Origin: Paracentrotus lividus
Lineage: Eukaryota; Echinodermata; Echinoidea; Camarodonta; Echinidae
Assembly (NCBI GenBank): GCA_940671915.1
Contig: CALNVZ010000429.1
Coordinates: forward strand, 1 to 64,000
Reading direction: 5' to 3'
Length of the DNA stretch: 64,000 nt
The position numbers and the translations under genes were made by a program. Numbering within the stretch: the stretch's first letter is position 1; the number at the start of each line of letters is the position of its first letter. The notes beneath the pieces were generated by a model. It did no database searches and had not been told where the DNA came from. It saw nothing but the letters and a program-made list of their open reading frames with translations. Shown here one piece after another: positions 1 to 11,271 of this stretch.

Positions 1-599
1 TTTCCGAAAGGATTTCAGCCAGAACTATCGAAAGATCGTGTTTTTCACCGTAAAGTTGTTTACGCCCTCTCCCGGTTATTACGAGAATTCTACGTTTTCT
101 CGCCCAAATTACGGTGAAAACCGCCCAAGGTTTGGCGTCATATCATGCTGAAGCTAGACGCTAGTTTTCGTATAGATGCGAACTTACGCAATCGTCCTGA
201 AAATTTTGTCAAAACAAATGAGCTCCCGGCCGACATAAAAATAAGATATAGTTTTAGGATCTCGTCCCCGAAAAGTTATCAATGTCGATTGAGTCGGTAT
301 TTCATGATTTTCATGATGTTATCGGGGCGCGGACACGACATGATGGATATTCGACGTTTGTGAGGCCTGCGCCTATCTGAATTCGACTCCGTTCGACTGC
401 CGACTGATCGACCAACTCCGAGCCGGGTGTATTCGGTAGCCTGCCTCACGGCACTGGTCTTGTTTGAATACCAGCCATACAAGTACGACTTCGATCATCA
501 TTACGAATTCTTCTCGGCTATAACGCGGCACGGTAGGCCTGTACTGTGATTTATTATTACCAAAAAGTGCAAAAATTAGTAATGATTAATTTGAATCCA
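1..599. other. No gene recognised; unique-looking DNA left of the first transposon
   Basis: Mixed-composition sequence with only short ORFs (up to 72 codons) lacking family motifs or convincing splice-bounded structure. A CACTG-ended transposon begins at 600. Confidence 0.5.
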
Positions 600-617
600 C
601 ACTGAAAACCTAAAGGG

Positions 618-960
618 TTGACCGACTAGCTTTAAAGCTAGTCGTAGTGATGCCCAGACTGACTAGCTTTAAAGCTAGTCGGTCACGACGGACTAGTTTT
701 CCTTCAACACAACCCGGTTATTACGGACTAGCTTTAAAACTCGTCCGTCTCTACGGACTAGCTTGAAAGCTAGTCCGTCAAGTTAGTCCGTCAAGACGGA
801 CTAGTTTTAATGTTCGTCGGTCACGACGGACTAATTTTAAAGCTCGTCCGTCGTGACCGACTAGTTTGACGGACTAGCCTAAAAGCTAGTCGTAGTGATG
901 CCCAGACTGACGAGCTTTTGAGCAGGACTAGCTTTACAGCTAGTCGGTCATGGTGTAAAA
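618..960. repeat. Left subterminal array of a 20-bp palindrome (right array 2565-2752)
   Basis: The perfect palindrome GACTAGCTTTAAAGCTAGTC and degenerate versions (GACTAG, GACGAG and GGACTAG variants joined by CCGTC or GGTCA spacers) recur about a dozen times here and about six times at the right end. Each can form a hairpin. In CACTA elements, subterminal repeats are transposase binding sites; that role here is inference. Confidence 0.85.
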
Positions 961-1317
961 GCTAGTCCGTCGCGCTTTTCTGCCGCGATGTTCTTGCTGC
1001 TGTCTTGACAGACTAGCATGACGGACAAGGTTAATATGGCTTCACCACTGGTCAGAGACGTCAAATCTGAAATATTAGAAGACATTATAAAGATACGATT
1101 AAAAACATGCATTTTGTCACAAGAATTTGAGCAAAAAATAAATAAATAAAAAATAAATATATAAATAAATAAATAAACATTTTATTATGATGATATAAAT
1201 CAGAAGACATGAATTAATACAGGAGGCACAATTAGTTAACATTATGGCAAATAATGGGGGCACTGGGCCCAGGAGTCGCCGCCATGTCTTGCATCATCAT
1301 GACTTTTTGTTGTAGGC

Positions 1318-1424
1318 CTACCTGCTTTTGCATTTTCGGCGTATACACTTGTCCTTGAGAGCCACTTCAGAATCCCAAAGTTGCGCCTCTAATCCAATAT
1401 TCTTTTCTTTCAGATACAAGTAAT
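1318..1424 (-). CDS. Terminal exon of a transposon-borne ORF, conserved in both CACTG copies (copy A)
   Basis: On the minus strand a TTTTCTTTTAG acceptor precedes 35 codons reading YLYLKEKNIGLEAQLWDSEV and onward, ending in a basic IRRKCKSR tail and a TAG stop. An AATAAA signal follows at 1186-1181. Copy B (33684-33790) keeps the same length, frame, acceptor and stop with about six substitutions. The Leu/Glu/Lys-rich helix followed by basic residues resembles the coiled-coil tails of MADF/Myb-type accessory proteins of DNA transposons, but no DNA-binding domain was found upstream. Function unknown; this could be a captured host exon or the tail of a transposon protein. Confidence 0.4.
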
Positions 1425-1825
1425 CTAAAAGAAAAGTGGCGCCTATATTTATTATTAGAATTAAATTTCAATTTTGACAATTTAATGTGATTGTTACTAT
1501 CGTTGTAAATACACACAATTTATAAATTGATTTGGCAAGACATAATTTTTCGCGTTGGTGATTATAGCATTAATCTATGTGAAAAAAAATAACGCTATCT
1601 GTGAACTGAAACATAAGGAATTAAAAAAGAGTACTCACATATTCATGTCACAGGAAGGAGATCGCAATTTTATTCAAAATCTTAAGCTTTACGGGGTATA
1701 TCCAGTGTGCGTCTGTACAGTTTGCTCATTAAATGGAATTCACATACCGATAATGCAACTAATACATGTAATAGTGATGTCCTTTTCGCAATGCGCATGT
1801 TATTCAATCAATTGTACCACTTTCT

Positions 1826-2440
1826 ATTCACTGCTGTTGCTAAGCCAGGCATTCACCAGCAATCTATAAGAATAGACGGTTCATGGGTTCTATAGTAACG
1901 AAGTATTCAATTAGCCTGTAATTAAAGGCGCGGTCCCACTGGCTCTTTAGGATGATTTTCGTATGAATTGTGGATTGTTTGTTTTGTTTTTGTTTTTTGT
2001 TGCGGATGAACGAAATCTGTATACGCAACTCATGTGCAATTAATCCTCCCCTCAGTGGGACCGGGCCTTAAAGAATGGAACAGTATTTTTAACATACTCG
2101 TGAATGGCATACTTGTCACGATTTATGTTATTTCGGCTATCGTAAAGCTCTCAGATTGTCAAGCAAAAACAACCTTTGTTTGAGAATGTTGATTGTATCC
2201 AGCTTCTATTCACTGTTGTTGCTAAGCCGGGAATTCACCAGCAGTCTGTAAGGAAATACCGGGTTCTTGAGTTCTATAGTAACAAGGTATTCAATTAGCC
2301 TGTATTTGAAGAATGGAGAACAAATTTTGGAATCTACCGGTACTCGTGAATTGCATACTTGTCATGATAGATGTTATGTCTCGTAAGCTTTCAGATTGTC
2401 AACCGAAAACAACCTTTGTTTCAGGATGTATCAACTTGAT
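1826..2440. repeat. Internal tandem duplication within CACTG copy A
   Basis: A block starting TTCTATTCACTGCTGTTGC at 1826 recurs at about 2206 (TTCTATTCACTGTTGTTGC). The following blocks, containing CAGATTGTCAAGC or CAGATTGTCAACC and AACAACCTTTGTTT, are also repeated. The unit is roughly 235 bp when the nested MITE is discounted. Copy B at 32.8-33.3 kb also has both units, so the duplication predates the spread of the two copies. Confidence 0.75.
1926..2067. mobile_element. 142-bp TTAA-flanked MITE nested in CACTG copy A
   Basis: AGGCGCGGTCCCACTG at 1926 is matched by CAGTGGGACCGGGCCT ending at 2067 (15 of 16 complementary). TTAA flanks both sides (1922-1925 and 2068-2071). Copy B of the host transposon lacks this segment at the corresponding place near 33205 and so shows the empty site. 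TTAA target choice is typical of piggyBac-type transposition. Confidence 0.85.
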
Positions 2441-2766
2441 TATGCTCGTAAACAGAATAAATAGAGAAGGTACATTAAAACGACATTGCAACTATTTGTA
2501 TCAAAAGCAAGTCAGTCATTCTAATGGGTGAACTGTCCTACCCCCCTACTTTTTTTTGACCTAGTCGGTCACGACGCTGGACTAGCATCAAGCTTGACGG
2601 ACGAGCTTTAAAGCTCGTCCGTCAAGTTGAGAGATGTAGATTCAGTTGTATGCTAGTCCGTCTTGACGGACTAACATGGCAGACTAGCTTTAAAACTAGT
2701 CCGTCTTGACCGACTAGCTTTAAAGCTAGTCGGTCCATTGACGGACGAGGTTAGGTTTTCAGTGCA

Positions 2767-4265
2767 GTATCAGACCTACAATCAAACTTGTGAAGACTTC
2801 TTCATCACCTTTTTCTTCTTCTGGCTTCCTCTTCTTTTTTCTTTTTTTTAAATATTAGTTTGCAAACACTCGAACACTACGACATTTCCCCCCCCTTCTT
2901 TCCCCTTTTCTTCTTTCTCTTCTCTTCCCAATTTAAAAAGATCCGACAGGGGCCGTTACGTGTGACCATTTTAATGTTTGTTATTTTTATTTCTTTTCTT
3001 TCTTCTTTTATTTTTCCTTCATTCATTTTTTTTCCTTTTTTAATTTTTTTTATTAATTCTCCCCGAGTCTTCTTTTTTTTTTCTCTCTCTTCTTTCCCTT
3101 TTCTTTTCTTTTCTCTTCTCTTTCCCCTTTCTTCTTTTCTTTCTTTCTTGACTTTTCCCCCCAAAGTAGGCCTACTAATATCTAAAAACTTTCATAAAAC
3201 AAATTTAGCTGTAGTTTTGTCTTAAAATTTTCAATTCATCATTAAAATTACATTCCTCTTAGTCTTACCATTCAATAAAATTGAGGAAATTAAATAAATA
3301 AAAAGGTAGGCTAACAATCTAAATAAATGGATTATGTGATGAAATTGAATAGCTTTAAATCAAAGAAATGTGTACCTGGATACTCACACAAGGGACGTCA
3401 GAGTTCGACTATAACAAAAAGAAAGTTAAAATCAAAGAAATTGTGGTCTATGTTTGAAACCATGCATGACAAGTTCATCCCCATAAATTATTATGTTAAT
3501 TTTTTTATTTTTTATTTTTTATTATTTTTTTTGGGGGGCGGCATTGTTGGATTGAATGTATTGGGATGTTTTTGCTGGTTTTCATGATTGTGATTAAAAA
3601 AGAAAAAAAAAAGAAGAAGATATATACAGATAATTGCTTTACCTTATATAATTGAATTTATATTTCATATAATTTTGAATGTTGTCCACCCACCTGAGTG
3701 AGCTGCCAGAGGGATTACCACATCAAGTATCAAGTAGCCTAATGTTGCAATGCGGTTGTTTCAAATTATGATTGGCAGATTGTTCAATGTGAACACAATT
3801 TTACTATGATCCCCCCCCCATAATTTGTTCCTTTCTTTTAGAGGTTCCGAAATCTGCAGTGGTGAACACAGATGGACCTACAAGGGGGGGGGGGGGGGTA
3901 AATGCTGTTCATTATTGTATTCCCTCCTCCCTCCCCCGTTAGACTCCCGTTACTCAAGTGTTTTCAAGTTTTGTTGTTGTTTTTCCCCCCTTCATTTTTA
4001 ACATATTCAAAGTCCTCCCTCTTCTCTGTCAGCTTTCCAAGGAACTTTGATACATTATAATTATGCTTGATAGGTGGTGTGAGTAAGTTGCCAATGTAGG
4101 CCTATACGTTGCCATCTATTGATCCAACGGTTGTCTCACCCTCCATTGACCCGTGCCATATAGTTATGTTGGTGTGAAGTGTGTGTTGTCTGCTTATTGT
4201 TTTAGAATCATCATTATGTATAGTTTTCAATAACTGACAAAAGTTTTACTGTATTTTCTTATCAG
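2767..4265. other. Intergenic or intronic low-complexity DNA
   Basis: Polypyrimidine tract from about 2800 to 3170 (TTTCTTTTCTT-like), A/T-rich stretches, and short C and G runs near 3810 and 3884. The ORFs here (for example 2860-3225) are almost pure Phe/Ser/Leu or Lys/Glu and are composition artefacts. No supported exon. Confidence 0.6.
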
Positions 4266-4848
4266 GTTTTGGGTTGGTATTTCCAAGAAGAAGAGTTAGA
4301 CCATGTTGACTGGAGGCGAGTCCGAAGAGTAGTCTTGTATCAAGGGCCTGTGGACATCAATCCATACAGAGAGCTAGAGTGAGGGAACGCTACTGGCTAC
4401 TCAAAAACCGATATGCAGGCGGTAGGCATGAATAGCTCTTTATTTCCCGAAACCCACCTCTAAGCTTTGTGTACAAAATAATTCCCCAGTTTGTGTGATT
4501 CTAGACTCTGTGAAATACATTATTTTTGCAGGTGTGTCAGTTGTCTGAGAAGTAATATACCCCGATACACGCATCCACTTCCGAAAATTTTTTTTGATAA
4601 TTGCTATCCCCAAAAAGGGGACAAGTCATGTTGGTGTTTCTGATCTTGAGACCTATTGAGAACTATTAGGTTCAAATTATATAATTATGTTCCTCAACAT
4701 TTTGGAACTATAATGGAAATTATACAGAATATATATTTTCTGATTCTAATTCTTGTTTGTTTTCCCCCCTTTTTTTTCTGTTTTATACAGCTCAAGACCT
4801 TGCCTGAGTGAGACGTTGCCTGACTACCACGGAATCAAAATCCTATAA
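4266..4848 (+). CDS. Last two exons of an unrecognised protein-coding gene
   Basis: A CTTATCAG acceptor opens an exon at 4266 that reads VLGWYFQEEELDHVDWRRVR, then a segment with VVLYQGPVDINPYREL. It ends at 4378 on a GTGAGG donor. A strong polypyrimidine-TATACAG acceptor starts the final exon at 4791. Joining the two gives an in-frame Asp codon, then SRPCLSETLPDYHGIKIL and a TAA stop at 4846-4848. Two overlapping AATAAA signals follow at 4976-4985. The frame agreement across the junction, the splice consensus and the protein-like composition support a real 3' end of about 56 codons. I do not recognise the family. Upstream exons are not visible here and may lie left of the window, beyond the transposon at 600-2764. 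Confidence 0.55.
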
Positions 4849-4975
4849 TATCCATTCTGATGAAAACAAGAATGAACTGCAGATGTGCTGATTCGGGGGG
4901 GGGGGGGGAGGAGAGGATAGTCATTCACAATTATTTGATCAGAGATATACTGAAATACTTTATTCATTCATATCA

Positions 4976-4985
4976 AATAAATAAA
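4976..4985 (+). terminator. Tandem poly(A) signals for the gene ending at 4848
   Basis: Two overlapping AATAAA hexamers lie about 130 bp after the stop codon of the preceding exon pair, a normal spacing for a short 3' UTR. Confidence 0.5.
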
Positions 4986-5404
4986 ATTTAATGATAGAAG
5001 ATGTTTTCCTTTTTCTCCGTTTTCTGGCCCATACTGCCGTTTATTGTAATTATGAAGCTTCTTCTGAAACTGCTTCACCCATTAACATTACACACAATAA
5101 TAATGCAGGATTTAATTAAAAAGTTGTGCTGTCTCGCAATAATTATACATTATGTTTCTATATCTGAATATACTTATAAATCAGAAAACATCTTATGTGT
5201 TTTTTTATTTTTATTTTACTTTTTTTTAAGGGTATAAGATTGGAAAGGAGTCAGACCAACGGGGAAAAGAGATGCTTTTGATGGTACAAAATAGGGTGGT
5301 GGGGGGGGGGGGGGTTGATAGCAGAAAATTGTTTGTAAAAGACGGAGGCAAGTAATGAAAAGATAGATGAAAATTATATGGGGGTCCTTATAAATGGAAA
5401 AGTA
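4986..5404. other. Intergenic A/T-rich DNA with a G run
   Basis: A/T-rich sequence with a GGTGG-G run near 5295-5315. No gene evidence. Confidence 0.5.
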
Positions 5405-5670
5405 ATGGTGGTATCTCACTTCGTGGAGACGGATTCGGGGCTTTTTTGAGAGAGTTTTGAAATTTGTAGCGGAGACATCTCCGAGACGTCTCCGCGACGG
5501 AAAACTGTATTACCGATTAGAGACGTCCGCTACACTTTTTTTTTTCCGTTGCGGAGATGTCTCCGATACTTTTTTTTTCCGTCGCGGAGACGTCTCTGCG
5601 ACAAATTTTAAAACCGTCTCAGGTAGTCCCAATGCAATCAAATCCGTCTCCGCGGAGTGAGATACCACCA
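5405..5670. mobile_element. 266-bp TA-flanked MITE with about 30-bp inverted ends
   Basis: ATGGTGGTATCTCACTTCGT at 5405 pairs with the right end (ACTCCGCGGAGACGG read inward on the opposite strand, ending GATACCACCA at 5670). TA lies on each side. The interior is packed with GGAGACGTCTCC-like short palindromes (5470-5600). A relative with the same CGTCTCCGC words ends near 43418. Confidence 0.8.
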
Positions 5671-6464
5671 TAAAAGCATGGACAAAGACATGAAAAAAAA
5701 AGAAGAAACGAAATGACGCAAAAGATGATTACACAGGGACTGAAAGAGAGAGAGGGGAGGGGCAAGACTTATTCCAAAATAAGAAGAAGAGACGTAGGAA
5801 AGATCAGCAAACAAAAGAGAGAAACTGGTCAATATAGGCCGGTGTTCACGAAGGGTAACTAAATTACTACCCCTGAGTTAGTAGGCCTATACTCACTAGT
5901 CATGCTCGTATATAGGGCGACTAACTTTAGTCATGCACCCTTGGAGAATAATGGCCAAAATGAATGAGAACAGAAAAGGAAAGAAAGTTCGCAAAAGAGG
6001 AAACGACTGCGTGATATTGAACGAAAGAAATTGCCAATGTTACAAAGGTTATACCGAAATAAGGAGATTGGGAGCTGAAAAAAGAAAGAGGAAGGCAAAG
6101 AATTGATGAAAATATCGAGAAAAATAAAAGAAGACGATACATGAGAATTAAAGAGCAAAATTGATGTACAGTATCCAAAGAAGAAGAAAGCAGAAACTCG
6201 AGAGATCATTGTGGACAAGAAGAAGAGGGAAATCGCATGATGAAATGCATAAAATAATGAATGGGGGACAAAAGGAAAGCGTATCGGGGCCCTGCCCTGA
6301 ACAATTACCCCCAGACAACCCTTCAGAAATAAGGTTAGGTTGTATATATTAAATTTTGATGGGGTAATTGTCCTAGAACCAAAGGAAATATCGCAAAAGA
6401 TGAGAAGAATGCAAGAGTTCATGATGGAGGGAACATACAATAACGCGGAGCTTAGAAGTTAGAG
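5671..6464. other. No gene recognised; purine-rich DNA
   Basis: Long purine-rich sequence (AAGAAGAAAGAG-like). The ORFs on the other strand are hydrophobic composition artefacts. Confidence 0.5.
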
Positions 6465-6614
6465 CAGTGGCGGATCCAGGCGGGGGCGCAGGGGATGCGC
6501 GCCCCCTATAATTTGAAAATCACTCATTGACCATGTTAAAATCCTAAAATTTCCGCCCCCCCCCCCCATGATCGGGCTGGGCGCCCCTATCCCGAAATCC
6601 TGTATCCGCCATTG
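6465..6614. mobile_element. 150-bp hAT-like MITE, CAGTGGCGGATCC ends
   Basis: CAGTGGCGGATCCAGG opens at 6465 and the complementary ATCCGCCATTG closes at 6614. TAGAG is duplicated on both sides (6460-6464 and 6615-6619), a 5-bp target duplication. The middle holds GCGCCCCCTATAATTTGAAA and a C run. The same family appears at 43198-43344, and partial ends are seen near 8113, 27943 and 39248. CAGTG-type ends suit the hAT superfamily. Confidence 0.75.
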
Positions 6615-8434
6615 TAGAGAGCAGGGGAAAAACGAGAGATTGAAAGAAAAAAAAACAAGACAAAACAAAAAACAAAACACACACACACAAAAGAAAGAAA
6701 AAAAAGAAGAAAAAAAAAAGAAAACAGAAAAAAAAAAAGCAAAATATATGAGTGCATAAAGTTTTGAACAAGAACAACGTTGCACCAAAATAAAGAGTTC
6801 ATGAGCTTGAAAAGGAAAGTGGAAGGAAAATATGTAAAAGAAAGATAGCAAAAGAAGAGAAGAAAGCAGGAAACTAAAAATTGAGGTATGGCAACATTAT
6901 TATATCCCAATTTTCTTTATAGAGCAGAGACAGGATGGAAAAGAACGAAAGGGAAGCGGAAAAGTGTTTGATTCGCCGTTCAGGCTCGTTATTCCAAATA
7001 TGAAATAAGCTTCATTGTCCGAACGTAATTCTGTGCATGATATGATAGTTATCACAGGAATTGTTATCCAGTGATTCAGAAAAAAAAAACACAAAGTAAT
7101 AATGCTCTTATTCTTATTTTCGTCTTATTTCAAACATGTTATATGGACTTGTGAACTCTTTTGTTCAGATCAACTTACCTTCGGAACTACGGTGTTCCTC
7201 TCTTGACTTGATTCAACCCCGTTACACTTGTGTAGTTATAAGCCTATGATCCCTCGTACATTCTGGTATTATGTAAATAAATTCTTTTCATTTGTATCAA
7301 CTTACTTGGAGATAGGTATCTCAACAACAAAATTTAATGAATGCCTATAAGCAGTTGTATATAGCAAGGCGCGAATCAGGGTCCCGGCGGGTCCGCGCCC
7401 TCCTCCTCCTCCTCAGAGATAACCACCCCCCCACCCCCCCCCCAAAAAAAAAAAAAAAAAAAAAAAACAAAAAAAAAACAAACCAAACAAACAAACCACA
7501 AAACAAAAAACAAAAACGAAAACAATTAACAAACCAAAAAAAAAAAAAAAAAAAAAAAAAAACCTAAAACTAATAAAACCTTCTTGACGGCCGAAACTTT
7601 TCACATCTTTACAGATAGTGCCTAAACCTGATCTTAGTGAGGAAACCACGAGAGGACGAGTATGAACATGATGAATGAAAATGCTGTATTGTTCTCGTAG
7701 CATTATATAAGTCACGGTCATTTAGGCCAAGATAATTATGATTTATGCTATTGTAATTATGTTTGTATTCATGACCAACTAAATGTTAGGAATGCTTTCA
7801 AGATTATAAGTGAAGAAATGGAAAACAGGATAACAATATATTGAAAGAACAGATCATGAAACAAAGATCAATGGAGAAGATCATAAATTGAGGAGCATAG
7901 AAATGAAAAAAAAACGACGAAATGTGACCAGGGCACATTCCATTTCAAATATAATAAGCAAAGGAGGGAGGAGGCATAGAGCACTGGCAAAACACACACA
8001 CGCATACAAAAAATAAATAAATGATAATAAAATGATAATAATACATCAATGGCGAAAAAGGAATGAAGAAAGTAGAAAAGAGCTATAGAGACTGGGAATG
8101 GGATGGACACAGAGGCGGATCCAGGATGTCGGAAGGGAGAGGGCCTATAATTTGAATTTCTAGATTTTTGTAGACCCTTCTTGGAGTACACACCGGCCGA
8201 TAAAAAGACTCAAATTTGTTTCTGTCAAAATTGCTCTAGATTTGAGGGGGGGGGGGGTGGGTGAGGCAACTTGTTTTCCTTTGACCATTAAAATATCTAA
8301 TCATTCAGTTGTAAGCCGAGCATGGGGAGAGCCCATTCCCTAGGCCCCTTTTCTAATTGTTTTATTAGGTAGGTGCCCCCTATTTAAGCCCCCCCCCCCG
8401 AATACGCGGCATATGGGAATGGGAAACTTTAATA
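6615..8434. other. Low-complexity and repeat-derived DNA
   Basis: A-rich tracts (6650-6745; 7441-7565 with over 100 nearly pure A), a C run at 7427-7443 and a GCGGATCCAGG repeat remnant at 8115. No exon that I can support. Poly-Lys and poly-Phe ORFs across 7337-7721 are artefacts. Confidence 0.55.
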
Positions 8435-9091
8435 CAGTGCGTTCCAAAAAGAACTATCCATTTTTGACAAGGCTACCAAATTAAAAATATATGATTTATG
8501 GAGAAAATGTTTAGATGTAAATAAAGCTCATATCCTCACTATCATTATGACACAAAAAATTCCGAAAATAACGCATTCTTCAGTGAACAATGCCCACTAT
8601 AATGAAGGACACAAAAAAACAGCCTGCGCAGGAATTCGCTATTCATCTAAAACCTGGGTATGGCATGCCAAGAAGGATCAAGTAATAATCGGCTATCAAA
8701 GACAAAAAATAAACTGAAGTCAGAGCAAAAATCAATGATATGAAAACAAAACGGTAAAAAGCTGCATTTTGCACAATATTGATTGTTTGCTTCTGGTTTT
8801 TGATGTGTCTTTTACACTGTTAGCTGATTCATTCTATTATTTCTTTGAATCTTTCTTGGCATGCCATACCCAGGTTTTAGATGAATAGTGAATTCCTGCG
8901 CAGGCTATTTTTGGTGTCCTTCATAAAAGTGGGCATTGTTCACTACAGAATGCGTTATTTTCGGATTTTTTGGGTGTCATAATGATAGTTGAGGATATGA
9001 GTTTTATATACATCTAAACCTTCCCCAAGAATCATATATTTTTAATTTGTTAGCCTTGTCAAAAGTGTATAGTTCTTTTTGGGACGCACTG
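8435..9091. mobile_element. 657-bp Tc1/mariner-type fold-back element with about 250-bp inverted ends
   Basis: CAGTGCGTTCCAAAAAGAAC at 8435 is matched by the complement of TTTTTGGGACGCACTG ending at 9091; TA flanks both sides. The two arms (about 8435-8690 and 8840-9091) are near-complementary, including GGCATGCCA, CCTGCGCAGG and TCATTATGACAC words. Only about 150 bp of loop lies between them. No transposase is present. Confidence 0.85.
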
Positions 9092-9794
9092 TATATTTGA
9101 GCTACGTCAACTGTTATTCTCTTCACCCATTTGTTTCGAAAAGCGGGGGAAATAAAAAATAATAAAGAATAATAATAATAATAGTAAAATAATAAGAATC
9201 ATAAAAAAGGGAAAGTGAGAGAGACGAAACCCGTAGGACTCAAGAGGGAAGGGGAAAGGGATCAATATTGATGGAAGAAGAGATGGATGATGCATGTAAA
9301 AACAATATAAGATGGAACGGGGCAAAGAGAAAGATGATTCGAAGATCCAAGTAGGGCTACCAATATGTATCGAAACATTGGGAAAGAGATGCTAGTGAGA
9401 GCTAGAGGAGAGAGAGAGAGAGAGAGAGAGAAGCTATCGTGTGCCATTGAGTGTTGCATTGCATGAAATCAGGCAGATCAAATCAAGTACGTATAGCATT
9501 GTGCATGTACACAATCTAGCTAATATGTATATGTACTGTGTCAGTGTGAGGGCCAGGGTGCGTGTGTGTGACCAGAGGTTATAGTTCCATGGTGTGACTA
9601 TAAATAGTTGTGTGTAATTCTGCCTATTTATACACATTGAAGGCCGACCGAGCTCAGATGCAGATTTCACATTTTAGAAGCTGTAGCTGGCTGGACGTAC
9701 GTTACCAATCTTCATACACATGTCGTCTGCTAAGTACATGTACGTGCGGGTTGACTTATATAGATTTTGAATTCGATCACAACATACGACTATA
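9092..9794. other. No gene recognised; contains a (GA)n run
   Basis: AATAAT-rich DNA, a GA dinucleotide run at 9410-9431 and mixed sequence up to the hAT-like element. No supported exon. Confidence 0.5.
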
Positions 9795-10962
9795 CAGTGG
9801 CGTATCTAGGGGGGGGTGGTAAAGGGGGGCACGTGCGGCGGACTTCAGGGGGCGCAAAAAGAAAAAGAAAAAAGAAAAAAGAAGAAGAAAGGAAAGAAGA
9901 AGAAGAAGAAGAAGAAGAAGAAGAAGAAGGAGAAGAAGGAGAAGAAGAAATACGAGATCGGTGATCCTCAGTGGATATTGGGGCTATGTTTCCTCCCATT
10001 ATTATTTTGGCGCCCCCTACATAGCACCACTAAGTTCAAATTTTTGAGCGTCCCAAAGTTTCTAGTCATTGTTTAGGTTTTTGGGTCAATTTTGCGCCCC
10101 CTGTATAGGCCTAGGCCTATATTGAATATCAAATCGGCGCCCTTAACTTCAATTTAGCGTCCCTCTATAAAGGTTAAGATCAATTGTGTGCCCTCCTAAT
10201 CCTCATTTTAAGACCAATTTGACTTCTCCCGAGTTTCGATTTAATTTGGAGCCCCCTTTAAATAGTTTAAGATCAATATGGCGCCTCAAATTTTAAGATC
10301 AATTTGCCCTTCCCCCCTCTGCTTCAAATAAACATCAAGGTCTCTCTAAGAATTGTTTTTTTCTGTCCATGCTTTTTCTCGCTGCCTTTTACTCCCTTTT
10401 TTTTCTGACCATTCGATATCAATACCTGTTCCTTGCAAAGTTTCTTCAAGTTTAGAGCTCAAGAATTTTTCGCTCGCGCTTCGCGCTCGCATTATAGTAT
10501 ATCTTTCAAAATCATTTGTTAAAGACCAACAAAAAAGGTTTAAAATTATTTTTCCTACAAAAAAAAAAACACAAAACCGATGCATACAACTCCCGAAACA
10601 TTTTGTGCAATAGGCATTTTGACACCCCGAAGGTTAGGCATTTTTTCTTAATTGTACCTTCGTTGATAACGAAATCTGTATTCATGATTCTGAAATGCAA
10701 GATTTGAGTAGTGCAAGAACTCATAATTTTCCACTCGCGCTCCGCGCTCGCATTAAATTAAAATGTTTGCAGAGGAAACAAAAATTAATAAGCTACGTGT
10801 ATGTATGGACAGCAAATCATCCCCAGGTCTGGGGACATGAATATATGCCACTGGTACACTAAACTAAAACAAATCGTTGAGCAGAACTGGAGTAGACAAG
10901 GGGGGGGGGGGGCAAAAAGTCAATATTTGCCCCGGGCGCACTTGACCCTAGATACGCCACTG
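9795..10962. mobile_element. 1.17-kb non-autonomous hAT element with perfect 8-bp target duplication
   Basis: CAGTGGCGTATCTAGG at 9795 and its complement CCTAGATACGCCACTG ending at 10962 form the inverted ends. CGACTATA is repeated exactly at 9787-9794 and 10963-10970. CAGTG-type ends plus an 8-bp duplication are diagnostic of hAT. The interior carries a (GAA)n tract, degenerate GCGCCCCCTA-like words and two direct copies of CTCGCGCTTCGCGCTCGCAT-like sequence (10468 and 10733). No transposase ORF. Confidence 0.9.
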
Positions 10963-11271
10963 CGACTATACACAAGAAAATTACTATATATTAGGAAAAG
11001 CAATTGCCGAAATTTAACTTGAATATCATTCAGGATAGTGTCTTAACTAACGGCAATATTATATATAATGATAAATAATATATATATATATATTTTAATC
11101 CAATTAAATATATGATTTTTGATACAGTGGCGAGTTCCCACACATTGCTTTTCGTGTATGTCAAAATACTGACTTGTGAGTGACTCCGACGTTGGGATAC
11201 ATGCATTGTTATATCAATCATTGTCTCCTTTTCAAGTTTTCAGATATAGCACTCTCTCAAGTAGTACAGCA

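Larger units (their letters stand above)
600..2764 (+). mobile_element. CACTG-ended DNA transposon, copy A (CACTA/EnSpm-like, probably non-autonomous)
   Basis: The ends are inverted copies of CACTGAAAACCTAA: it reads forward at 600 and as its complement ending in TTTTCAGTG at 2764. The dinucleotide CA flanks both sides (598-599 and 2765-2766), which looks like a 2-bp target duplication. Both ends carry arrays of a 20-bp palindrome. A second copy lies inverted at 32507-34551 and shares ends, subterminal arrays and interior. Length 2165 bp, or about 2.0 kb without the nested MITE at 1926-2067. CACT-type termini and repeated subterminal motifs are typical of the CACTA/EnSpm superfamily; placement there is inference, as no DDE transposase is visible. 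Confidence 0.75.

Noticed and set aside
2860..3225. 121-codon plus and 95-codon minus ORFs
   Set aside because: Pure polypyrimidine/polypurine tract giving Phe/Ser/Leu or Lys/Glu strings; no domain or splice context.
3835..3900. Possible exon after TTTCTTTTAG at 3835
   Set aside because: Runs straight into a G homopolymer and GGTAAAT; the donor would lie inside the homopolymer.
6459..6910. Hydrophobic minus ORFs of 77-130 codons
   Set aside because: Generated by a long A-rich tract and a hAT-like MITE.
7337..7721. Poly-Lys and poly-Phe ORFs
   Set aside because: A homopolymers over 100 bp long.
9767..10076. KKKKEE/SSSS ORFs
   Set aside because: A (GAA)n tract within the hAT-like element read in different frames.
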